A stretch of 64,000 nt of DNA from Acetobacterium paludosum (GCF_008086595.1 NZ_RXYA01000010.1:1-64000); one strand, 5' to 3'; numbered from the stretch's first letter, positions 35,448 through 44,536 are shown. Numbers and translations: made by a program. The notes: generated by a model from the letters alone, not told the origin.

Positions 35448-35496
35448 AAACAGAACTTAACCAGAACTGGTTTGCAGTACTGGTTAAGTTCTGTTT
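35448..35496. terminator. Strong terminator before the AraC-type gene
   Basis: A 17-base arm (AAACAGAACTTAACCAG) at 35448-35464 pairs perfectly with 35480-35496, with A and T runs on the flanks. Confidence 0.85.
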
Positions 35497-35560
35497 ATAG
35501 TTTACATTCGGCAGGTATGGATTTGCTGGATAACAAACTGTTTATAGGGAGATCTGTATA

Positions 35561-36709
35561 ATGGGTGATTTGATTGATAAATATGCCAACGAAAAGGGTT
35601 GGGCGCAGGAACAGTATGTTCTGGCATGTGTCTCCAGAGGGTACCGAAAAGGGATCGAGGATCTGCTGAGCAATTCAGAGTTCATAGCACAGACGAAAGA
35701 ACTATTCAAAGATGACCTTTTTTTAATAATAAATAGCTACATGTTCGTTTGGCCGCAAGTTTCACGTATTGCCGTATATGCAGGTGTGTCCGAGAGTGCT
35801 GCTTCTGAAATATATCTCAAATATACCATGAAAATGAGGTATGTCAAATCGATCCAAAAAATAATGGATATAAACTTATGCTTATGTCTTGAATATGCGG
35901 ATGCAGTCGCAAAAGCGAAAGAGGAAGCGCATTATTCGACGCTCGTTTGTAATTGCCGTGCATATATCCGTGAGCATATCAATGATCAGATTGAAATAGG
36001 GCACATCGCTGATGCGTTAAAATACAGCCAAAGTTATCTCTCGCATATATATAAGAAGGAAACGGGAGAAACAATCTATCAACGCGTAAAGATCGAGAAA
36101 ATTGCTGTAGCAAAACTTCTTCTCCAATATCCTTTGCTTTCATTAAGCGACATCCAGAGCAAACTCGGATATTATTCCCAGAGTCATTTTGGCCATTTTT
36201 TTAAAAATGAAACCGGTATGTCACCGAGGGAATATCGCACTAAATGTGGTAGAAAACTATTTGCTTCATATCAAACTGCGGATAAAGCCATACTATGCAC
36301 CGAAACTATTGTTGGGCCTGAAGCAACAATGAAAATAACCGATATGGAAAACTTCTTGGATTGGAGCAGCCGTTATGCCGAAGGAAAAGAAAGCGAGCGG
36401 ATTGATTACTTACTAAGCTGCGTAAGGCGAGGTAAATCGAGCGAGATTGAGAAAGAGTTTGCCGACTTGACATTGGCCCACGAAATGGAGCAGATACTTC
36501 ACGACAACATTGAGCTTACTAGAGAGATTTTTCAGTATATCTGGCCACAAGTTGCGCTGGCTGCGATTGAGGGGGGCTTAAGGAAAAAACAAGCTATGGT
36601 TATTTACAATAGCTTCAAAAGAAAATCAGATCAGTCCTCGACATTCGGAGAAATTCTGTGGCTTAACAAGAGGTTGTTTTTAGAGTTTGCCGAAGCAGTG
36701 GCACATTAA
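35561..36709 (+). CDS. AraC-family regulator with a duplicated domain on both sides of the HTH
   Basis: A 382-residue regulator. The central part (about 125-230) is the AraC double helix-turn-helix, with IEIGHIADALKYSQSYLSHIYKKETGETIYQ and LSDIQSKLGYYSQSHFGHFFKNETGMSPREYR. The N-terminal part (QYVLACVSRG, then MFVWPQVSRIAVYAG) is echoed by the C-terminal part (DYLLSCVRRG, then QYIWPQVALAAIEGG), so the same domain seems to flank the DNA-binding part. It ends at a strong terminator and probably controls the island operons that share the upstream module at 29035 and 36758. Confidence 0.88.
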   Translation: MGDLIDKYANEKGWAQEQYVLACVSRGYRKGIEDLLSNSEFIAQTKELFKDDLFLIINSYMFVWPQVSRIAVYAGVSESAASEIYLKYTMKMRYVKSIQKIMDINLCLCLEYADAVAKAKEEAHYSTLVCNCRAYIREHINDQIEIGHIADALKYSQSYLSHIYKKETGETIYQRVKIEKIAVAKLLLQYPLLSLSDIQSKLGYYSQSHFGHFFKNETGMSPREYRTKCGRKLFASYQTADKAILCTETIVGPEATMKITDMENFLDWSSRYAEGKESERIDYLLSCVRRGKSSEIEKEFADLTLAHEMEQILHDNIELTREIFQYIWPQVALAAIEGGLRKKQAMVIYNSFKRKSDQSSTFGEILWLNKRLFLEFAEAVAH

Positions 36710-36740
36710 TAAATCATTAATCATTAATCAATAACGACCA

Positions 36741-36782
36741 ACAGCCTCGTCTCAATTTTTGAGACGAGGCTGTATTATTTTT
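36741..36782 (+). terminator. Terminator after the AraC-type gene
   Basis: ACAGCCTCGTCTCA at 36741-36754 pairs with TGAGACGAGGCTGT at 36760-36773 and is followed by ATTATTTTT. Confidence 0.92.
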
Positions 36783-36890
36783 ATAAAGAAAATTACAATA
36801 ATTTTAGCAGAATATAGCAGCTATTTAACAATATTAACCACCATTTGGTAGTTTCAACATCATTAAGCATGCTAAACTGAAATTATAACT
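36758..36890 (+). repeat. Upstream module, copy B
   Basis: This is the partner of 29035-29160. The likeness begins in the right arm of the terminator (TTTTTGAGACGAG occurs in both) and runs through the core 36824-36860. It lies about 125 bases before the NfnA-like gene. Position and conservation suggest a shared regulatory site. Confidence 0.7.
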
Positions 36891-37013
36891 ATATCACAAT
36901 CAGGTAAGAAGTTATATTTTTATACAAGAAAGAACCTGATTTTATGCGGGGATGGCGTTCGCAAACGCCTAATGTAGATTTACAGTGTTTACAGAAAGTA
37001 AGGAGGTTAAATC

Positions 37014-37913
37014 GTGTATAAAATTAAAGCAAAAAGGTTGCTGGCTCCCAGCATCTATCTGATGGATGTGGAAGCGCCGAGAGTTGCAAAGTCCGCAAAT
37101 CCGGGACAATTTGTGATTGTTAAAATGGATGAAAAGGGTGAAAGAATCCCGCTGACCATCTGCGATTATGACAAAACAGCTGGGACGGTAACAATCGTGT
37201 TTCAGACGGTGGGCTGTTCAACCAATAAAATGTCATTGCTGAAAGAGGGGGATTATTTCAGTGACTTTGTCGGGCCGCTGGGCCAGCCTTCCGAATTTAT
37301 CGAGGAAGACATTGAAGCATTAAAACAGAAAAAAATCATGTTTGTAGCCGGGGGCGTTGGCGCGGCACCAGTCTATCCACAGGTTAAATGGCTGTATGAG
37401 CATGGGATTGCGGCAGATGCCATTGTCGGCTGCAAGTCAGAAGACTATCTGTTGTTAGAAAAAGAAATGAAACTGGTTACGGGAAATCTTTATATTGCTA
37501 CCGATGATGGTTCCTATGGATATAAGGGCCTTGTAACGGATTTATTAAAAGATCTGATTGAAAAGGAAGGCAAAAAATACGACGTCGTTGTGGCTATCGG
37601 ACCCATGATTATGATGAAGTTTATCACTCAGTTGACTAAACAATACGGAATCAAAACCATTGTCAGCATGAACCCGGTCATGGTTGATGGGACCGGTATG
37701 TGCGGCGGTTGCCGACTGACCGTCGGGGAAGAGACCCGCTTTGCCTGTGTCGACGGGCCGGAATTTGACGGACATCTGGTTGACTTCGATGAAGCGATGC
37801 GACGGTCAACACAATACAAAAGTCAAGAAGGAAGAGCAGAAATAGAAAGACAGGAAAAAGTAACAGGGCATGTATGTAATCTGGGACTGGGGGAGAATAA
37901 CGAATGGAACTAA
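37014..37913 (+). CDS. nfnA: NfnA/SudB-like FAD-NAD(P)-binding subunit
   Basis: A 299-residue ferredoxin-reductase-type protein like the small subunit of NADH-dependent ferredoxin:NADP oxidoreductase (Nfn) or sulfide dehydrogenase SudB. The FAD region is GERIPLTICDYD, the pyridine nucleotide region VAGGVGAAPVYPQ, and the C-terminal [2Fe-2S] site MCGGCRLTVGEETRFACVDGPEF. It starts with GTG at 37014, after AAGGAGG. It overlaps its partner by ten bases. In Nfn this subunit binds NADH and feeds electron bifurcation with ferredoxin. Confidence 0.88.
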   Translation: MYKIKAKRLLAPSIYLMDVEAPRVAKSANPGQFVIVKMDEKGERIPLTICDYDKTAGTVTIVFQTVGCSTNKMSLLKEGDYFSDFVGPLGQPSEFIEEDIEALKQKKIMFVAGGVGAAPVYPQVKWLYEHGIAADAIVGCKSEDYLLLEKEMKLVTGNLYIATDDGSYGYKGLVTDLLKDLIEKEGKKYDVVVAIGPMIMMKFITQLTKQYGIKTIVSMNPVMVDGTGMCGGCRLTVGEETRFACVDGPEFDGHLVDFDEAMRRSTQYKSQEGRAEIERQEKVTGHVCNLGLGENNEWN

Positions 37914-39289
37914 AGAAAAGAGTCTCGGACAGGGAACAGGATCCGGAAATAAGACGGACAAATTTCGATGAAGTCTGTCTGGGCTATTCAGAAGAAGATG
38001 CAGTTGCAGAAGCAAAGCGCTGTCTGCACTGCAAGAAACCGCTGTGTGTGACTCAGTGCCCAGTATCAATCAACATTCCTGTATTTATTAACCATATTAA
38101 GAAGCGTAAGTTTGAAAAAGCGGCCCGAGTGATTGCCGAATCAAGCTCACTCCCCGCCGTGTGCGGAAGGGTTTGTCCCCAGGAAAGTCAGTGTGAGGAA
38201 CGCTGCGTTCTCGGTAAAAAAGGCGATGCGGTGGCGATCGGGAAGCTGGAACGGTTTGTTGCCGACTGGTCGAGAGAGAATAATATTGACTTAAGTCAGA
38301 CGCTACCAAAGAATGGCCGAAAAGTGGCGGTCATCGGAGCCGGACCTTCGGGATTATCCTGCGCCGGTGACCTGGCCAAACTTGGTTATGAGGTCACCAT
38401 TTTTGAAGCCCTTCATAAAGCGGGAGGAGTGCTTGTCTACGGAATACCGGAGTTCAGACTCCCCAAGGATACCGTTGTGCAGCATGAAGTGGATAATGTC
38501 AAGGCACTGGGGGTTAAAATCGAAACGAATGTCATTATCGGACGAACGGTTACCCTGGATGAACTGATACATCAGGAAGGTTTTGAAGCCGTATTTATCG
38601 GCTCGGGAGCTGGACTGCCAATGTTTATGAACATCCCGGGAGAAAACAGCAATGGTGTTTTCTCGGCCAATGAATTCCTGACCCGAAATAATTTGATGAA
38701 GGCCTTTAAGGAAGGTTATGATACCCCCATCAGAGCTGGGAAAAAAGTTGCCGTTGTCGGTGGCGGAAATGTTGCCATGGATGCCGCCCGAACAGCATTG
38801 AGACTCGGTGCAGAAGTTCACATTGTTTACCGACGATCCCAGGCGGAGCTGCCGGCCCGAGCTGAAGAAGTTCATCATGCGATTGAAGAAGGCATTATTT
38901 TTGATCTGTTATGTAATCCGGTTGAAATTCTTGCCGATGAAAAAGGCTGGGTTAAGGGGATCCGCTGTATTCGAATGGAGCTGGGCGAACCGGATGCTTC
39001 CGGGAGACGGCGACCCGTCGAAATACCGGGCAGTGAATTCGAAATTGAAGTGGATACCGTCATCATGTCATTGGGAACCACCCCGAATCCACTGATTTCT
39101 TCAACAACCAGAGGCCTCGAAGCAAACAGAAAAGGCTGTCTGATTGCAGCAGAGGAAACTGGAAAGACGACCCTCGAAGGTGTGTTTGCCGGAGGCGATG
39201 CAGTAACTGGTGCGGCGACCGTCATCCTGGCCATGGGAGCTGGAAAGAAAGCCGCGGTGGCAATTGATGCCTACCTGAAAAACAGATAA
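37904..39289 (+). CDS. nfnB: NfnB/GltD-like NADPH-binding subunit
   Basis: A 461-residue flavoprotein of the glutamate synthase small-chain family, like NfnB or SudA. The N-terminal cysteine sets CLHCKKPLCVTQCP and CGRVCPQESQCEERC bind [4Fe-4S] clusters. GAGPSGLSCAGDLAKLGYEVTIFEA is the FAD site and GGGNVAMDAARTALRLGAEVHIVYRR the NADPH site. No large glutamate synthase chain is present, so glutamate synthase is unlikely. Paired with the upstream gene, it should couple NADPH, NADH and ferredoxin. Confidence 0.9.
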   Translation: MELKKRVSDREQDPEIRRTNFDEVCLGYSEEDAVAEAKRCLHCKKPLCVTQCPVSINIPVFINHIKKRKFEKAARVIAESSSLPAVCGRVCPQESQCEERCVLGKKGDAVAIGKLERFVADWSRENNIDLSQTLPKNGRKVAVIGAGPSGLSCAGDLAKLGYEVTIFEALHKAGGVLVYGIPEFRLPKDTVVQHEVDNVKALGVKIETNVIIGRTVTLDELIHQEGFEAVFIGSGAGLPMFMNIPGENSNGVFSANEFLTRNNLMKAFKEGYDTPIRAGKKVAVVGGGNVAMDAARTALRLGAEVHIVYRRSQAELPARAEEVHHAIEEGIIFDLLCNPVEILADEKGWVKGIRCIRMELGEPDASGRRRPVEIPGSEFEIEVDTVIMSLGTTPNPLISSTTRGLEANRKGCLIAAEETGKTTLEGVFAGGDAVTGAATVILAMGAGKKAAVAIDAYLKNR

Positions 39290-39313
39290 ACACGGTTTGT
39301 TGTTAATTTATCC

Positions 39314-39358
39314 ACAAAACCACAAGTAACTCGCAAAGCGTGGTTCTTGTGGTTTTGT
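39314..39358 (+). terminator. Hairpin between nfnB and metF
   Basis: ACAAAACCACAAG at 39314-39326 pairs with CTTGTGGTTTTGT at 39346-39358; a short T-rich tail follows. It is probably a terminator or attenuator. Confidence 0.7.
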
Positions 39359-39401
39359 ATTTGGACACTTGAATTTAAATTTTTATCATGGAGAAATTAA
39401 G

Positions 39402-40283
39402 ATGAATGTAAAATTGAATGTACCAGAAATTATGAAAAAAAGAATGTGCTTTTCTTTCGAAATATTTCCGCCAAAAGTGAAGCAACCGTTGATTCCTTTG
39501 CTTGATACATTGGAACATCTTTATCAATTCAAACCGGATTTTATCAGCTGTACCTATGGGGCAGGTGGGTCAAATGCGGGAAGAAACATCGAAGTCTGCA
39601 AAACGATCTTTGATAGTGGTAAATCAGTCCCAGTCCCTCATCTTACGTGTATAGGCAGTACAAAAGGAGCCTTATCAGATAAACTTAAGGGTTACCAAGC
39701 GATGGGAATTGACCATATATTAGCCTTGAGAGGGGATTGGCCGAAAGGATGGGAAGAAACAAGAGGGGATTTTAACCATGCCAACGAATTAGTGAAATTT
39801 ATCAAAGTCAATTTTCCGAATTTTACTGTTGCTGTTGCAGGAAACCCAGAGAAGCATTTTCAGGCTGAATCTATTGAGTCCGATATCGCATATCTTCGGC
39901 TAAAACAGGATGAAGGTGCGGACTACATTATGACCCAGCTCTGTCATGATGTAGAATATTTTGAAAGATGGGTGGAAAAAATTCGAAAGGCGGGGATCTA
40001 TTTACCAATTGATGTAGGTGTTATCCCGGTTATTAGCAAAGATCCGATAATACGGATGACTGTTGGGAATGGTTGCTCAATCCCAAGAGATCTTGCAGAA
40101 ATAATTGGTCGATATGGAGATGATACAGAAGACTTCAAACGGGCTGGTCAAGAGTACACCGTCAAACAAATTCATAAATTTGTTAATGCTGGTGTTGATG
40201 GACTTCACATTTATTCACTTAATAAATGGCAAGATATCAAGAATATATTATTAAAAGCAGGAATTAGAACATTAGACAAATGA
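39402..40283 (+). CDS. metF: Methylenetetrahydrofolate reductase, MetF type
   Basis: From the ATG at 39402 (GGAG upstream) this gives 293 residues of the MetF TIM barrel that interconverts methylene- and methyl-tetrahydrofolate with bound FAD. SFEIFPPK carries the catalytic glutamate; YGAGGSN, HLTCIG, LALRGDWP and DYIMTQLCHD are the usual folate and FAD motifs. The acetogen partner MetV and RnfC2-type subunits are not next to it, which differs from the central Wood-Ljungdahl cluster. The context suggests it serves the GcvT-type demethylase, oxidising methyl-THF. Confidence 0.92.
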   Translation: MNVKLNVPEIMKKRMCFSFEIFPPKVKQPLIPLLDTLEHLYQFKPDFISCTYGAGGSNAGRNIEVCKTIFDSGKSVPVPHLTCIGSTKGALSDKLKGYQAMGIDHILALRGDWPKGWEETRGDFNHANELVKFIKVNFPNFTVAVAGNPEKHFQAESIESDIAYLRLKQDEGADYIMTQLCHDVEYFERWVEKIRKAGIYLPIDVGVIPVISKDPIIRMTVGNGCSIPRDLAEIIGRYGDDTEDFKRAGQEYTVKQIHKFVNAGVDGLHIYSLNKWQDIKNILLKAGIRTLDK

Positions 40284-40518
40284 ACATAAATGATAAAAAA
40301 GCTAATATAATAATTGAACGGATAATACAATGTGATTAAATGAAAACAAAAGTATTTTAAAATGAATGGGTTAAGGCTGCGAAGTTTCATAATGAATAAT
40401 TGTAATAGTAAAACAATAGATGAATTTTTCTGTTGCTTTGAATACGTGATATGTAAGTTATGTGGCCCTGCTTTGTGCCAAGTAGAATAGGTTAAAGTAA
40501 GAGGAGGTAGTATTATTT

Positions 40519-42702
40519 ATGAAATCTGATAAAAGTTCTAGATCAGGCACGAAGATATTAATTTATTTTGCCGGAATATTATTGATCTTAGGTATGATAG
40601 TATTCATTAATTATCAATGTAAAAGTAGTGGTTTTGATTTTCAAAAATATATTGGAATAATAGTGGTTAGCATAATATTTCTAAGCAGCTTTGCAGTGAT
40701 TATTTGCAGATCTTATTTTAAATCAATAAAAGATCAAGAGTATAAAGCAATAAAAATTCTTATTGATCGTATGGCTTATGGAGAAGTGGAGTTAGATATA
40801 CCGGCTCAAGGAAAAAATAGAGAGTTTAGTAAAGTGCTGATGGCATTTAAAAATCTGGATGAAAGCAGAAAAAAACAGGCTCAGGTAGTTCAACGATTAG
40901 CAGTAGGTGACTTCAAGGTGGAGATCGAACCTTTCTCAGATCATGACATGCTTTCTGATTCCATAATTAAATTAAAAAGTCAAGTTAATTGTATTTATGA
41001 AGAAATGACTAAAATTCGAACAGCCTTTTTTATCGGGAATCTTGATGTTAGAGGTGAAAGTGAAAATCTGGATGGTGCTTTTTCTGAAGCGATAATCGCT
41101 TTAAATGCAATTATAGAAGCAGTTGTGATACCATTTAAAATCAATGCAAATTACTTTGGAATGATAGCAAAGGGAGAAATTCCGGAAAAAAGTTTTTATC
41201 AAACTTCCGGATACTACGTAACGATGCAAAGTGATCTCAATGCTTGTGTCGATGGTTTGAATGCCTTAGCGGAGGGAAATAAAGTACTCACATTAATGAC
41301 TCACAATGATTTTACACAAAAAGTAGAATGTCAGTCCTTTGGAATTTTTAATAATACAGCTAAATCAATTAATGCCCTTTATTTAGCTTTGAATTTTGTT
41401 GTCGACACAATCAATCAGATTGCAATGGGTGATATGCAGAATTTAGTTTATCTTCAAAAAGCAGGTAAACAGAGTGAAAATGATCACCTGGGACCAAGTA
41501 TGGTTAAACTGATTGAAAATATATCAAATTTAGTTGCCGAAACAGAAAAATTGACAATTTCAGCAGTTCAGGGTGATCTTGACAATCGTGGCGATTCTTA
41601 TCGCTTCCAGGGAGAGTATGCAAAGGTAATTGAAGGGTTCAACAGTACCCTTGATGCGATTACTGCACCCATAAAAGAGGCATCTGTTGTGTTAAATCAA
41701 TTGTCAAATGGAAATTTAAATGTTCTCATGAAAGGTCTTTATGCGGGTGAGAACGGTAGAATGAAAAATGATATAAACACTCTGGTAAAATTTTTAAAAT
41801 GTTACGTGAATGAAATTACCGAAGTTTTGGTAGAAATGAGTAATGGAAATTTAGATGTTGAAATTACTGCAAATTATATCGGTGACTTTCAGACAATTAA
41901 GAGTTCAATCAATCTTATTGCAAAATCCTTTAATGACATGTTGGCTGAAATTGATGTAGCAGCAGGTCAAGTAGAAATTGGAGCGAGGCTTATATCAGAA
42001 GGTGGCCAAGCTTTATCAATGGGTACGACAGAGCAGAGTGACTCGATACAGGATCTCTCATCATATATGGCAGAAATTGCCTCTAAAACAAAACGAAACG
42101 CTGTAAATGCCAGTGAAGCCAGTAACTGGGCTATTGATGTACAGAATAACGCTGAAGAAAGTAATCATCAAATGTCTGCGATGATCAATGCCATGGCGGA
42201 CATTAATGGCGCATCAAATAATATCTCGAAAATAATAAAAGTAATTGACGAAATTGCCTTCCAGACAAATATTCTAGCCTTAAATGCAGCAGTCGAAGCC
42301 GCTCGAGCTGGTCAACATGGGAAAGGCTTTGCAGTGGTTGCAGAAGAAGTGCGCACTTTGGCGGCTAGAAGTGCCGAAGCGGCCAGAGAAACAACTGGTC
42401 TAATTGAAGGATCAATCGAAAAGGTATCTGTTGGAACCATGATTGCAGACAAAACAGCCGCGAGTTTAACAGAAATTTCAGAACAAATCGAAAAAGTTAC
42501 AGAATCAGTGGAAAAAATGGCCAAATCATCCAATGACCAGGCCTTGGATATAGACAAGATCGTTAATGTAATTGAACAAATATCCAAGGTTGTTCAAAAC
42601 TACTCGGTTAATGCAGAAGAAAGTGCGGCTTCAAGTGAAGAGTTATTCAGTCAGGCAGAAATGTTAAAAGAGATGGTTGGAACTTTTGAATTAAAGAAGT
42701 AA
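40519..42702 (+). CDS. Methyl-accepting chemotaxis protein with repeated HAMP-like domains
   Basis: A 727-residue chemoreceptor. Two transmembrane segments (about 12-31 and 44-63) are separated by only a dozen residues, so there is almost no outer sensor domain. Residues 65-480 contain several HAMP-like repeats marked by phrases such as LAVGDFKVEIEP, MSNGNLDVEITANY and LSNGNLNVLMKG. The signalling tip IDEIAFQTNILALNAAVEAARAGQHGKGFAVVAEEVRTLA lies near 575-615. It probably senses cytoplasmic or membrane signals. No other chemotaxis genes are nearby. Confidence 0.92.
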   Translation: MKSDKSSRSGTKILIYFAGILLILGMIVFINYQCKSSGFDFQKYIGIIVVSIIFLSSFAVIICRSYFKSIKDQEYKAIKILIDRMAYGEVELDIPAQGKNREFSKVLMAFKNLDESRKKQAQVVQRLAVGDFKVEIEPFSDHDMLSDSIIKLKSQVNCIYEEMTKIRTAFFIGNLDVRGESENLDGAFSEAIIALNAIIEAVVIPFKINANYFGMIAKGEIPEKSFYQTSGYYVTMQSDLNACVDGLNALAEGNKVLTLMTHNDFTQKVECQSFGIFNNTAKSINALYLALNFVVDTINQIAMGDMQNLVYLQKAGKQSENDHLGPSMVKLIENISNLVAETEKLTISAVQGDLDNRGDSYRFQGEYAKVIEGFNSTLDAITAPIKEASVVLNQLSNGNLNVLMKGLYAGENGRMKNDINTLVKFLKCYVNEITEVLVEMSNGNLDVEITANYIGDFQTIKSSINLIAKSFNDMLAEIDVAAGQVEIGARLISEGGQALSMGTTEQSDSIQDLSSYMAEIASKTKRNAVNASEASNWAIDVQNNAEESNHQMSAMINAMADINGASNNISKIIKVIDEIAFQTNILALNAAVEAARAGQHGKGFAVVAEEVRTLAARSAEAARETTGLIEGSIEKVSVGTMIADKTAASLTEISEQIEKVTESVEKMAKSSNDQALDIDKIVNVIEQISKVVQNYSVNAEESAASSEELFSQAEMLKEMVGTFELKK

Positions 42703-42734
42703 GTTTGTTTACTTATATAAAGGACAGAAACTAA

Positions 42735-42842
42735 ATGTTGAATTTAAAGGAAATCGTTCAAAATATGGGACATCTGGAAAATGAGAAACTAATTTTTATT
42801 GCTACAAAAGCATTGAAATTCTCGAAAAAGATGCAGAGATAA
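42735..42842 (+). pseudogene. Possible 5' remnant of a corrinoid protein gene
   Basis: A 35-codon frame with an AAGGA site begins MLNLKEIVQNMGHLENEKL, like the cap domain of methyltransferase corrinoid proteins. After a -1 shift the text continues ILEKDAEI, again like that family, then stops. No B12-binding part follows. It sits upstream of a UroD-family methyltransferase, where an intact corrinoid gene would be expected. The likeness is short and tentative. Confidence 0.35.
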
Positions 42843-43534
42843 CGGCTAATAAAAATTTGGGTTAAAAGTTGAATCAGGAATAGTTGTTAATCCAATTTCC
42901 GGGAAATGAAAAATTTTGAATACACGATCAAAGAATTAAACAGTAGCATAGAATTCAATGATTAATCCTCTTCTCACGCCTCCGGCTAACGCCCGGGGCT
43001 TTGTTCGTATTTAGCATTACTGCCCAACTTTTAATTGAAAAAGAGGAAAGAATATTTTTGGGTTGTTGAAAAAGAGATTGTGTTTCTTATATTGAAAAAC
43101 AAACTCAGAATCCGATAAAAACATCTTATGAGTAACTTTAGAGCGAAGTTAGCACGGCAAGGCCTAATCCTTCAACGATCCAGAATACGATTAGATGAAT
43201 ACTTGAAAATTAATTGCATTTTAATTTATAAATTATTAATATTTAATATTTATCCTGTGCCGGCTGTGATTTTTCAGTCTTACATTGTGCAAATAATCTT
43301 GTGAAAAATAGACGAAATAATCCGATATTATAAGCTTTTAACGTTGCGAATAAAAATATTTTCAGATTAATTTTCAGAAAACGCTGGATTTTACAAATAA
43401 TTCATGTTATATTTTAATTATAGATATCACTATATTTTAGTTGCAAATAATATTATAATCCAACCGGCAATTGTAAGGCTGTCATAGCCATGCAATCGAT
43501 TACCAAATACTAATGATCAAGAGGAGATTTTTCA
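42843..43534. other. Intergenic stretch upstream of the UroD-family gene
   Basis: No intact gene is recognised. The right end has TTTACA and TTTAAT hexamers 17 bases apart near 43393-43421 as a possible promoter, and the ribosome site AAGAGGAG before 43535. The left part is degraded sequence. Confidence 0.45.
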
Positions 43535-44536
43535 ATGAATCTGAGAGAAAACGTTATGGCAGTGTATCGTGGCGAACAGCCGGATTACTATGGAGATTTG
43601 ATGGCAGCTGTAGAATTTATACCGGATCCCTTATTTATTCAGGATGCTTTGCTGCCTCAGGACGGCAAGGAATACATGGATTCTTGGGGAACGGTACGGA
43701 TCTTCCTGCCGGGTGCACCTGGTCCCCATCCTCACATCACCCGGGACAACGTGGTCATCAAGGACATTGAAAAATGGGAGCAGCAATTGGTAGTTCCATC
43801 CATTGAGAATCTGGACTGGACACCGGCTCGGGAAGTGGCGTCCCAAATTGACCGGAATGAAAAACTGGCCTGTTTCTTTTACCCCGGCGGCCTCTTTGAG
43901 CGCAGTCATTTTCTTCTGGGCATGGAAGATGCCCTGATGCATTATATGGAGTATCCGGATGAAATGAAAGCCCTGCTTCGGGTGATTGCCGACCATAAGA
44001 TGGCTTACATCAGGAAAGTGGCGGAAGAAACCCATCCGGATATCATCTTCTATCACGACGACTGGGGTACCAAACAAAACCTGTTTTTGCCCCCCAGGGT
44101 ATGGCGGGAGATCATCAAGCCCCTGCAGAAGGAAATCGCCGTCACCATCCATGAGTGCGGCATGATTTACATGCATCATGCGGACTGCATCCTGGAACCC
44201 ATTGCAACGGATCTGGTTGAGATCGGCATCGATATCTGGCAGGGCGTCATCCCCCAGAACGATATCGTAAAAATCCAGGAGACCACAAAAGGAAAACTGG
44301 CCATGGTGGGTGGCATAGATGGACCGAAGATCGATGTGGAAAATATTACGGAAGAAAAAATTCGGGAAGAAGTGCGTCGGGCTGTCGATACCTACTGTCC
44401 CGGCGGACGTTTCTATCCGTCCATCCCCAATGGCGTCTGCTACCGAGAATGGAACAACGGCATCTTCATGGATGAGTTGCTGAAATACGGTAAGGAATAT
44501 GCTGAAAAAAAACCGATCGCGAAGAACAGTATCTAA
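43535..44536 (+). CDS. UroD-family (MtaA/MtbA/O-demethylase type) methyltransferase
   Basis: A 333-residue TIM-barrel protein of the uroporphyrinogen decarboxylase superfamily, the branch that includes corrinoid-dependent methyltransferases. YHDDWGTKQNLFLPPRVW is typical of the methyltransferase branch, and TIHECG with nearby histidines fits a zinc site. True HemE motifs are absent. The base composition is visibly richer in G and C than its neighbours, so it may have arrived separately. It could pair with the distant corrinoid protein at 23495 or once have paired with the remnant at 42735. A strong terminator follows. Confidence 0.85.
   Translation: MNLRENVMAVYRGEQPDYYGDLMAAVEFIPDPLFIQDALLPQDGKEYMDSWGTVRIFLPGAPGPHPHITRDNVVIKDIEKWEQQLVVPSIENLDWTPAREVASQIDRNEKLACFFYPGGLFERSHFLLGMEDALMHYMEYPDEMKALLRVIADHKMAYIRKVAEETHPDIIFYHDDWGTKQNLFLPPRVWREIIKPLQKEIAVTIHECGMIYMHHADCILEPIATDLVEIGIDIWQGVIPQNDIVKIQETTKGKLAMVGGIDGPKIDVENITEEKIREEVRRAVDTYCPGGRFYPSIPNGVCYREWNNGIFMDELLKYGKEYAEKKPIAKNSI

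Noticed and set aside
37904-39289. Glutamate synthase small subunit
   Set aside because: No large subunit is present and the overlapping upstream partner is an Nfn/Sud-type subunit.
43535-44536. HemE uroporphyrinogen decarboxylase
   Set aside because: No haem-pathway neighbours and the sequence carries methyltransferase-branch features instead.
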